From: Macrolepiota albuminosa
Lineage: Eukaryota; Basidiomycota; Agaricomycetes; Agaricales; Agaricaceae
Direction of reading: 5' to 3'
Assembly (NCBI GenBank): GCA_027475525.1
Contig: JAMWFC010000009.1
Span: forward strand, 1,550,001 to 1,614,000
Length of the DNA: 64,000 bases
Shown: piece by piece, positions 9,852-19,794 of the stretch
Position numbering within the stretch: the stretch's first letter is position 1
Layout: each line of letters opens with the position of its first letter
Notes under the pieces: generated by a model
Told to the model about the DNA's origin: nothing
The model's database searches: none
What the model saw: only the letters and a program-made list of their open reading frames with translations
Translations under genes and position numbers: made by a program

Positions 9852-10434
9852 TGATGTTGACTTCAGAACGGTATGAGAGAAAGCGTTGAAAGGAGATGGT
9901 GGTGGAAGAGAAACAAGGTGGGTAAAAAAATAAGTGGGCGTCTCGCTGCGGTTTGAGGCGGTGCCTATTGGCACGTTGTCACGTCATTGTTGTCCCTCGA
10001 TCATAACTGGTGTAAATGTTCGTCACAATAGGAACAAAGTGAGCCTTCCACGACTTCTGGTGTAAATAGGTGCCAGTTTCTATGTTTAATTGGAGCGGAG
10101 TAAATTGCCTTGGAAGCTGGGATGGCTTGGACAACCATATCAGGTACATCTTTCCGGGTTACGCAGATAAACACGTCTTTATTCTAGTCCAATCACCCTG
10201 GCTTCACTGCTTAGTTTGATGGATAACGGTTCAGAGCATTTTGATGGCACGAGACTGCTAGCATGAGGATGGGTCGGCTATCCGCGCATCGCCCTATTTG
10301 TTATATGCGTCAAATAGGGCTTTCCTTGTCCGGAACCATTATTAGTACAGGGAGTGGACATGTTGACACGTCCTCCTCCTCTACAGCTTGTGTGTGAGTC
10401 TTTTGTTTCCTTCGATATCAAAGAATTGGCTTAG
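9852..10434. promoter_or_regulatory. Shared divergent promoter of the tetraspan pair
   Basis: This 583-bp spacer separates the start codons of the two paralogous membrane-protein genes, so it must drive both. It contains a direct repeat (CTGGTGTAAAT near 10008 and 10059) and a perfect inverted repeat at 10291-10320. Promoter role is inferred from gene arrangement only. Confidence 0.5.
10291..10320. promoter_or_regulatory. Perfect 10-bp inverted repeat, candidate dimer-binding site
   Basis: GCCCTATTTG, a 10-nt spacer, then the exact reverse complement CAAATAGGGC. Such spaced dyads are typical of dimeric transcription-factor sites. It lies 114 bp before the start codon of the rightward gene. 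A role is inferred, not shown. Confidence 0.4.
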
Positions 10435-11924
10435 ATGTATATCTCCAAGTCGACAACACCGCTTCAGGTTAGTTGGTATCCATGGGATGATGGTGGATAC
10501 TCACTTGTGCGTGGAATTTGTGATATTGATATAGGTCTGCGACCTGCATCGGTGTCTCGTTCCTGACTACGGTTGCTTCCCGTAGTTGTATCATCAAAGC
10601 CCAGACTTTTCGCCAAGGTCGGTGCATTTGCTGCGCAAGTATATGGAGCCAACTGGAGGAACTTTGTTGTTGCTAGTGCGTTTTGACTCAAATTATTATA
10701 GTCCATGTTAATCATCCCTGTTTACTTAGTTGCGGCCGTCAATACTTCGATTCATCGCATCGTAAGTCTTCTAATTTAAGATGTTTCCTTTTTTGATCGA
10801 AAAAACCGTTGCAGAGCGGTACATCACTTGTAATTGGTTCTATCATCACTGCTCCTAACACGGTTCTTGTTATTCCAGTGATCATCCTTCCACGATGCAG
10901 CTATCGACCTCCGTATATGTACGTCTTACCGTCCGTCAACCGTTTTCAGAGCCTTACTGCTAGATAGACCATATCTCAAAGCTAGCTAAGGTTCCCCTCG
11001 CCCTTATAGCCCTGAGTGCAATCAGCACTGCCCTGGTACGGTCTTAACGATCGTTTAGCTCTGCTTTCTACAATTTGCGCAGCAACGACCCAAACTAATT
11101 CTTGCATACGTGTACCTCGCCTTCCTTTCTGCACTTCTCATTTCGACGGCAGGCTTCATCGAAGGCGTAGAGTACTTTCTGCTCGCTGTATGTCATGATT
11201 CTATCCTGCTACCTTAGTCCGGCGATTGAAACTCATGATATGATTGTAGAGGACGTTATTGAGGAGTGTGTGGCGCTTGCCCTAAGTGGCAGCTGGATAT
11301 CCAAGACCATCTCTGTGAGTACTCACTTGTGAGGCAGATCATTGGCTGATGTACATCTCCAGCGAGGCAAGATACACCACGGCCAGATTCCTGGCACTAA
11401 ACTTGCAGAAGGACGTAGGTACTCTCGCTGTAGTCGTCAATTCCTCTCGTTAACCCTTCATAAATGAAGAATGTCGTATAGCCTGGTCCCACGGCTCTGT
11501 CTCGCAAGTGTTCGGCATCTTTGTCTTTTCTGTCATCCCTGCCGTCTTGTTCTTCCTCCTCGCATACGCATATTACCGGCGAACTACCGACCCGACCCAC
11601 TCCGCATATCTCAATTCCAAGAACGGGGATGTGGCGTATGTCCGTATAGAGGCGTATGCCGACCTCAACGAACCCATGTTAGGTGTACAAAATGACCACA
11701 GAAATGGCAACGGGAATAGGAATAGTGATTGTGATAGACTGCGCGTCACTACACCTCGGGTACAGCAGAACCCGGACCAGAATAGGGCGGACACGTTCCA
11801 GCAGTTTGCGTTGATGCATACAGCGTACGACTCGCCCTATGGAGTCACCCCTGGTCCACCGAGCTACGCGCCTGCGTATGAATATGGGCAAATGTGGTTT
11901 GAGGGTGCTGGCGGGCCAAGGTGA
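10435..11924 (+). CDS. Four-helix (tetraspan-like) membrane protein B, about 306 aa
   Basis: Paralogue of the gene at 8252-9851. Proposed exons: 10435-10467, 10600-10675, 10730-10761, 10815-10829, 10901-10918, 10964-11035, 11083-11187, 11252-11314, 11363-11414, 11470-11924; all junctions keep one frame. The first exons are the least certain; from 10964 onward the model is firm. Helices near residues 66-83, 87-108 and 167-190 are clear, with a weaker one near 31-45. The loop has an IEEC cysteine and QCRIAWSHGSV, aligning with WCRRAWDHDSW in the partner. A hydrophilic tail of about 115 residues has an Asn/Gly/Arg-rich patch and a Pro/Tyr-rich end. Both genes open with an unusually long first intron (132 and 143 nt). 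Function unknown. Confidence 0.65.
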
Positions 11925-12159
11925 GCTTTTAGGATGTGCGTGTATATTTTGGCAATGTAAAGTAGTACTTGGATTATAGTTGAGAAGTCTATTGAAAGCT
12001 AGGGTATACACTGCAAGATGTCGAAGATAGGTATTGATCACCATATATTGATCGAATACTTGTGAAACCAGTGTGCCGAGGCCGTCGATCGCCCTACGAT
12101 CATGAAAAAAAAGACCTTCAAGCGCAATGGAGATGCAAGTATCTTCATGACCACGGACA

Positions 12160-12744
12160 TACCTCGCACTCGCTTTGGTGTAGATATCCAGATCCTCAAA
12201 CGTCGGGTACCTCATCTCTTCTCTGAGCACTCGAGTCGCCGGGGTCGAGTACGGAATCGTCGCTCACATCACTCCCATGTCCTTTTAAACCACCGTGGCC
12301 AACCAAAGTCTCCGCTATCCAAAGTCACAGTGATTCAATGGTGATTCTCATTTATGGTACGGAGCCTTTCACCTGCATCGAGATACACACCTTAGTAAAT
12401 TCCATATCAACAGACGAAGTTTGCTTCAACCCATGCGACGAATAACATGGATCACTATTGAGATCGGGGAGCAGATGAGGCGCTAGTGGCTCAGCTGGAA
12501 ACTGAGGACGACGCAAGTCCAAATGAGTGATTAGCGGATGAAGAATGGTATTTTTTGTCTTCCTGGGGACGCCGTGGTTTTGTCTGCTCGCCACATGTCT
12601 GACGGCAGATCTTGTCTGTCGTTTTAATTGCAGGCGGTCAAAAAAGGCGTAATTCGACATTGAAGAAACACGGTTAGGGTAGGCGTCTATCCGGCGCAAG
12701 ACGGAATATGTGCCGACCTTGGGTGGTTCGGGTGGGGATGACAA
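12160..12744 (-). CDS. Small hypothetical gene, exon structure unresolved
   Basis: Not recognised. On the minus strand an open frame from 12744 starts MSSPPEPPKVGTYSV and runs to 12352 (130 aa), basic and proline-rich, without membrane segments. A donor-like GTGTGT after MEFTK (near 12393) and an acceptor-like GGATAG (near 12320) suggest splicing into an acidic segment with SDDSVLDPGDSS before a stop near 12170, but I could not make all phases agree. It converges on the tetraspan B gene. It could be a real small gene or a chance ORF. Confidence 0.3.
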
Positions 12745-14226
12745 GGCATGAAAGATATGAGCCTAGCAGCACACTATGGGATGCATATCAATAGCGCATC
12801 CGTACAACTTCTCCGTGGATCGTGTTCAATATTGATCCAAAAGACCAAAGCACGCAACAATCTTTCCTTTAATACAAAAACGAGCATTTCAGCGAAGAAG
12901 CGGCATTTCAAAAGAATTGACCAACCCGCTATGCTACTACTCATTGACATAGTGCTATGAAGAGAATTATCCAGGAAAACGGCTTCAAGGAAGCCTGTAC
13001 CCGGTACTTCGATGAACCACAAAGTGCGCAGTTGACATAATCTTAGAATGGTATGCTGGATACGGAGAGGAAACTTTAACAGTTGTCACGAAGACTATTC
13101 CTCGACGGCCAGTTTACCACTAGTGATATCATGTTCTTCGTCCTCGCTACGCATTTGGATCCTCTGGCTTTTAGGCACGGACTTCATCCATCTAATCCTT
13201 CTCACTGCCAATGTAAAGATGATGGGGAGGGAAGTCCAAGAATAAATGGTATATGACTTTCACAAGTAGAACTTGGTGTTCCGACAGGCGAAATGACTAG
13301 GTAGTGCGGTTTTGTTCTTACGCCTTCCCTATCATACAAAACTTGATGCTTTAATATTCAAAGTAGTATACGAGCCACGACGCAAGGAAAGCTCTTGGAA
13401 ATGCACGGAGTCGACGGTTCAGTTCATGTGAGTGCTTCAAAGAAACAAAAGAGATCTCACACTTTGTGGGCTTGTGGGCTTGAAGGACAGGGACTTATCG
13501 CGATCGGCGATGGCCGGCCGCCTTGATGTTTTACACTACTCTTTGGTCCTGAACTCTGTGATTGTGTATCAATCTGACCTCATGTCAGGCGATTCTCCTG
13601 AGATGGAATAAATTCTAGTCAAGAGACCCATTCTCCCACTTGGGCGCTTGTATCCTGGGAAGGGGATAGTACGCTGGGTAGACTTCTCTGGTATCACCGA
13701 TTGAGAAAGTTCTTCCGAATCTTCCCTTGTTCCTTCCATTTCCAGAGATAGGTTGTATTTCTCTGATGTTCCCCCCTCAGATCTGATATCATCTTCAAAT
13801 TTCAGAGACCACGGTCTCTCTATCTCCTCAGTATATATTCTAGTCCGCGCGTATATGTCATGCTGATGATTTCGGTCCTTTCAGGTCCTGTCCAGCGTAG
13901 TATGCACAGTAGTCTTGCAAGCCAGCCAAAGAAAGTGCTACATTTATGAAATGGGTGACCATATCAAGGCACAACTCAGCTCTACAAATAAAGGGACAAT
14001 CAGGAAGATGGCTTGCCCGAGTCACTAGATCCTGATGCGCTGGCCTTGATACCAGTTATTTTCAATTCAAAAGTTAAATTTGGTCTGCAGAAGTAATTGT
14101 GATTGACACTGGTAGTTATGATCTTGGTAGAGGCTTGACACAACTCCGTTGATCGCGCTACAGGATGGCCTCAAACTTATAAACCTTTGATGCTTTCGAT
14201 AATTCGTACAGCAATCTACATTAACC
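12745..14226. other. Intergenic, no supported gene
   Basis: About 1.5 kb at the left edge of the repeat island. ORFs up to 82 codons on both strands show no domain or splice support. No repeats were recognised. Confidence 0.45.
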
Positions 14227-16230
14227 ATGCCAAACATAGAGAGCATTGCTGGACCAACTCTCATAGGCATGTACTTAATCAATCAAATCAGCGCAACCTT
14301 TATCATGTTCCTCGGATATCTAGTTGGAACGGTCAGCTTTGCGTATGGAACATACCCTATAGTTTGTTTTTCTTCATCTAACTCCCATAACAGTTTGTTT
14401 GGAATTATGTCGGCACAGACAGTGTATTACTTCCGTGCATACCCTGGTGACCATAAGTGCTTGAAAGCATTAGTGAGTCTCTTCCCATTGAGTCATTTAT
14501 GGCTGATTAATGTACATCACAGGTTGCACTGCTTTCGTGAGTTCTATACAACAATCTTATCTGTCTATGAATATAAATGCCAAGTTGTAAAAGCATCATG
14601 GATAGTGTACATGTGGTTTGCATTATGCAAACAGGGTACATTAACTTCATTCGAGGGAAGATGTCTGGTAATGGATCAGCATTCTCCCGCACATCATGGT
14701 CAGCATAATGCTAGCGATTTTCTGATGATGTTGACCTTGTATTTTTAGGGAAGGTGCAGTAAGTTGCAGAATGTACTTGATATATAGCCTATTGTAAAAG
14801 TTGATATCATTGGCAGCTTCTTTTACTTATGGGTGTGAGTTGTCACCCTTTTTCCTCATTATTCTTATAAACATAATTAGCTTGCCATTGCATCGATCGT
14901 TCAGAGGTACGCTCGTGTACTGAGTGGCCATCACCTAGTTTGAGCTTATCATATAATATAAAAAAATTATTAGCTTCTATGCATGGAGGGTATATCGTCG
15001 TGAGTGCCATATTATTTGGAACAATATGTCTTACTCATATGCTTTCAGTTAGTATTAGGCATAGATTTCAGAAGCCTCTTGTTGCATTAATAGTATGCAG
15101 CCATTCAATCATGAGACAGATGTTACATCCTCAAATATTTCTGACTTTTATAGTTGACCACATGTCTTGGACAACTGGGTAAGTTGATGCTGTTTTCCCA
15201 CACAACTCTCTCATCTATGACTAGGTGCTGGTCTGAGTGAGTCAATTCTATTGATTCTCTAGTTTTAAGATACCACTCAAATTTGCAACTTATAATCTAA
15301 GCAAGCTGTGCTTTTCTGTTTGTATTAATTTTTCTCACAATTGTTGAGAGACTCAAGATTTGCCACAGGTATCAATTTCCTTCACTAGAAAGGTCAAGAA
15401 TCATAGTGCCATATGTGAGATCTTTACTTTTCAAAACACATGCCAAATCCTGACTTGTATTGTTGGAAAAAGGATTCATATGAAATTTCCATGATTTTGG
15501 CAATCATATGTGATTTGACTATCAGTGCATCCCTTGTCTTCTTTTTAAGAAGAAATTACAGTAGTTTCAAAATGTAAGCTTTATCTTTGACTTCTTCAGA
15601 TCATGCACACAAATCTCCTCAGATCTGCAAATGCAATCAAGCATCTGATAGTTTTCAGGCAAGTATATTCAGTTAGTCCATCATGTGCTGCTTATAAGTA
15701 AACATGCAGTGTTGGAAATGGAGTGATAACCAGCATTATTGCAGTTCTCAACCTTATAACTGTAAGCAATATTTGCTACACTTTTGTTTACTACTAATTT
15801 ATAGCTATTGGTTTATTCAAGTACTTTCTCTTTCCCACAAGCTCTCTTTATAGCTGTGAGAATTCAGATGAGATGTTTAAAGGCTTTGATACTAATAAGA
15901 AATCATTAGTTTTTTTCATAATTAATGCAAAATGTATGTTCAATAAGCATCAAGCACATCTTTTTTCACTTCTTTTAATCAATCTAGTCTATGCCAACTC
16001 AATGCTGGTAATGTCAACTAGTCTTATGCTCAAGTATAGCTAGTGACATTTACTTATTTGATTGACTATAGTTGACGTATGTAGATTTTATTCTTTTATA
16101 AAAATTTTTATACTCATAAATTAATCATATTTATGTAGGCTTAATTCTCGTTCCAAAGTCCGACAAATGTTTTCAGCAATTCAAATACAAGAGATGATTT
16201 TTCTGGAAGACATGCTTGAAAATGTATTGA
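14227..16230 (+). pseudogene. Decayed DUF6534-type seven-helix membrane protein gene
   Basis: AT-rich relic of a family frequent in Agaricomycetes (short extracellular N-tail, seven helices; function unknown). Recognisable pieces in order: GPTLIGMYL (14250), LFGIMSAQTVYYFRAYPGD (14398) ending at a good GTGAGT donor (14473), EFYTTILSVYEY (14538) after a stop in VALLS*, FS/VGNGVITSIIAVLNL (15710-15765) flanking a GCAAGT...CAG intron, YANSMLVM (15989) and LNSRSKVR (16143), which together form the conserved C-terminal NS-L-LN-R segment. Internal stops, AT drift and extra spacer between the pieces show it is no longer functional. It borders the repeat island. Family call is by motif memory. Confidence 0.6.
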
Positions 16231-16395
16231 AAGTGTTTTATAGCTGTTATATTTAGTGTACTTACAGTTTTTTTTTTGGATTTAGAGCAATCAATGAATA
16301 ATAGCAACACTAATTTCAAAATACAATTTCTGGTATTTCAAAGAGTTTAAATAATCAGAATGCAACAGTGTTTCTAAATAGAAGATATTTATATT

Positions 16396-17483
16396 GCAGA
16401 GAAGGCACAAAAAATGATAGAACACCAGAAAGAAATGGCTGACATATCCCTCCACAATGGATCAAAGCCTACAGGAATTCAAACTACATGGAGGAAACTG
16501 AAAGATAATATAGTTGACTTAGCAAAGGAAAGATCGAAGACAGTAATAGCCCCATTGGATGAGAAAATAAAAGAACTAAACTTGGCCATAAAGCTCACTC
16601 TAAATGACAAAACCATGGATGAAAAGAAGAGAGCAATGACAGCAGGAATCCTGGGTGAAGAGCTGAAGCTCAAACTAATGCAGAAACACAACGGAAAAAA
16701 GAGGGAACCAAAGCAAATATCTACATGTATGCAGAGACAGTGTGCTGACAATGGTTGATCCAGAACAAAGAATGAAAACCTAGAGATGTCATCAGGTGAC
16801 TCTGGATTCAAAGCCACAAAGGCAACTGCAGGGGAGAAAGTGTGACATACACAACTAAAACAGAGGAAATGGCTGAACTGGCCAGGAGGAACCATGACAA
16901 CCTCCAAAAAGCTAATGCAGAAAGTAATAGAGATAGAACAAATAACATAGAGGCTGCCATGATCAGAGTAGAAGCAAAAATCTCACAAAGCCAGAAATCA
17001 GGATTGGTAAAAAGGCTCAAAAAGGCTCACCAAAGACAAGATTGAAAAGGCTCTAACCTCTTAACTGAATGGGAAAGCCCCAGGCCTAAATAGTATCCCA
17101 GTCAAGTTATATAAGATTATATGGCAAAGAAGCACCAAAAGAGCCAAGAAAGGAGAGCCTGGTTTCAAACTGATAAAAACACTGAGGTTAGTCTTCAAAG
17201 ATATTGAAGTAAATAGGATAGAAGAGAGGACAGACTTCACTAGAGGATGGATGTGCCCAAAATACAAAAAGAAAGACAGGGCAGAAATAGAGAACTATAG
17301 GCCAATAACAGTCCTCAATATGGACTACAAAGTGCTGACAAGAGCACTCCAAAATAAACTAGCCAGAGCAGTGTCTGAGATAATACACAAAAACCAAGCT
17401 GATTTCATGAAGAGAAGAAGCATATTCAACCAGGTTAAAACAATAAAGTTGATGATAGATTATGCTGAAGAAGTCCAAGAGGA
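16396..17483 (+). mobile_element. LINE A (Tad1-like), 5' portion, decayed
   Basis: Fragments of a non-LTR retrotransposon: a lysine/glutamate-rich linker between endonuclease and RT (16414-17045), then the RT start with FTRGWMCPKYKKKD, NYRPITVLNMDYK and AISEIIHKNQADF-like text (17238-17420) and MIDYAEEVQEE (17450-17480). It contains several stops and frame changes. It is interrupted at 17483 by LINE B and resumes at 24599; removing LINE B and one copy of its 14-bp target duplication joins AEEVQEE to GVIMAFD. Confidence 0.85.
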
Positions 17484-17893
17484 GGACCACGAACCACCAC
17501 CTGCATCACTAACCCTGATGCTGCTACCGAGCACAAGTGGCCGGTATGCACCATTTCCCTCCTGTAGGAGAAGCTGCCTGGGTAGAAGAGGCCGGGCCCC
17601 CCCAACATATTCCTCCAGAGCTTTCTGTCGGAGAAGGACAATGGTGTACAGCCAGTTGACCCCAAACACCAAGGGAGGGGGAACTGCACCCTTCACCTAC
17701 CGTAGACAAGAAATGAACTTTCTCGATGACAACCATATTAGAGCATTCATGGGGTAGTGGTATATTGATGTAAGCCCACATGTCAGGTGCAAGGCAAAAC
17801 GAGGCCCAGGGCCAATAAACGGCCTGTAAACTAACCTCCGTAATCTGGACAAAAGAAAAGGCACCTGACAATGAAACTGCCTCCCCCCTGCTC

Positions 17894-19296
17894 ATGACTA
17901 AGACCAGCGAACATCGTAAACGTGCACAATCCAACAGCCTGCAGAAGCAGAAAGGAGTCAGAAGTCATGACAGGAAAAGGAGACTTCTTGGGAGCCCTCA
18001 ACCCACGTCAGACATGGACAAATCAGATGGTGAATCACAGAATCTGTCTCCCTCCAAAGTCCCACCGCCGCCAAACTTATCCGGTATGACGATATCGAGT
18101 GGAGAAGAACAAGAAATGGACCTCGATGGAGATGAAACATTAGTAGATTCATACGCTCCTTCCTCCCCCTCTCTAATGAAAAGTGCTAACAGGGACTTGA
18201 GCCCACAGACACTAGCAACCCCAGCAGAAAAAGGAAAGAAGGATCCTGCCTGGATTATCAGGCGTACTACAAAACAGCCCTCCAACGTAGGAAAGGCACA
18301 GGTACCAGCGGCAGCGGAGAGCCCCAACCCCCTTAACCAGATACCTCAGCTTCCCAACAGCCTGTCCCATACCCCAACGCCTATAGGGGGCTTCCCAGCC
18401 ATCTACATCTCTACACCCCCATGGTTCAACCTGCTACTGGAACAACGAGAACACTTCGACACATACCCGGAACCTAAGCTGTGGGTCAGAGATTGGCAGG
18501 CAAGCAATACGGCAGACCTTATGACCACGAGCGAAAAATCAAGGAACTTATCAAGGAGATGACTGGGGAGAGGGCTAGACTATCCACTCCTCAGCAGGAG
18601 AAAGAAATAAGTTCGAAGCGTAGGAGCAATGACAGATATAAACCCCTGTACCACTTCTTAATATCAGATATCTCCGAAGCAGCATATAATGTGTTGGTGG
18701 CACACCCCATCATGTCAATGCCGAAAGCGTCTGTTTTTTTCCTCCCATACTGCCCACCCACACCCAGTTTCTTGTGTACAATCAAGGGCTTTACCCTCAG
18801 CATACGATCCCCAGCGGCAATACAGGAGTCGGAGGAGACGGCCACGGATATTGTAAGGAGAACTCTAGCAGGTGACGAGTCGACAATAGGTCTTCTCAAG
18901 AGTAGGCTTGTTGATGACGAGACCTCGCTACACGACATGAGTCCGGCAATCAAAATTATACAATCCCTGGTGGTCAGGCTGGTTAAAGGAGAAGATACGG
19001 TGGAACGTTCGACTACCGGCAGACCTAGAAAACCGATTTGGAACGTGTTATTTAAACAAACCCCACCGCTTACCTGGACAAATTATTTCATTTTGATACA
19101 ACACATAAGGGAGGCAAAATTCGTCGACATGGACTGCGGCAGTGCAACACTTGTAGACAAGAACTTCCGACTCCACTGTTACCTGTGCAAGGGAGCAGAC
19201 CACAACCCCACACAGTGCTCCTACGCATCATTGGAGGGCTGGTTTGGGATTGAGTCGAGGGGAAAAGACCTATCATACCGACAAAAACAGGAATGA
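17894..19296 (+). CDS. LINE B ORF1 (Gag-like, zinc-knuckle protein), frameshifted
   Basis: RNA-binding ORF1 protein of the retrotransposon. The first frame (17894-18562) gives a basic, Ser/Pro-rich, presumably disordered N-terminus starting MTKTSEHRKRAQ and ending in a conserved-looking PPWFNLLLEQREHFDTYPEP block. The second frame (from about 18481 to 19296) carries the folded half and a CCHC knuckle, CYLCKGADHNPTQC (C-X2-C-X4-H-X4-C). The frame change falls near 18490-18510, about where RDWQ meets GKQYG. No 77-bp duplication lies here, so this lesion looks genuine. Confidence 0.75.
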
Positions 19297-19794
19297 ACGT
19301 CGTGCTGAGAGCTGGAGGAATGGTAGCTGGATTCCAGGCCCCAGCGGCGGTAGATGGGAACGTAAATGATTGTACTGTTGACTCTAGAATACAATGATAA
19401 AAATGAATAGTTTCCCTTGACGCATAACAATCTCTATGGAAAAACAAACCGGCGAACAAGGGTTAGAATTTTAAGATGAATTTACTGGGTTTTCGAACGA
19501 CAGGTAATCTTAAATGGACCCCCTGGCTGGGCTAGATAAGTCCAGGCGGCAGTCGTATTTACGACGGGCAGTGCCGCGCAGCAATCCTGCTAAAGGAAAG
19601 GTATTATATACCCGAACATTGCCCAACAACCACCACCTGTCATAACTAGAGAAGAATTACACACAAGGAGCTTAAGTATCAGTAACGGACAACTCCCCGC
19701 CCAAGCTGGAGGAGACTACGGCCCAACCATCATCCATGACTCTGACAATAGCCTGGGAGAGATCAGCGATGGATCGCGGCACACCCAGCTCCAG

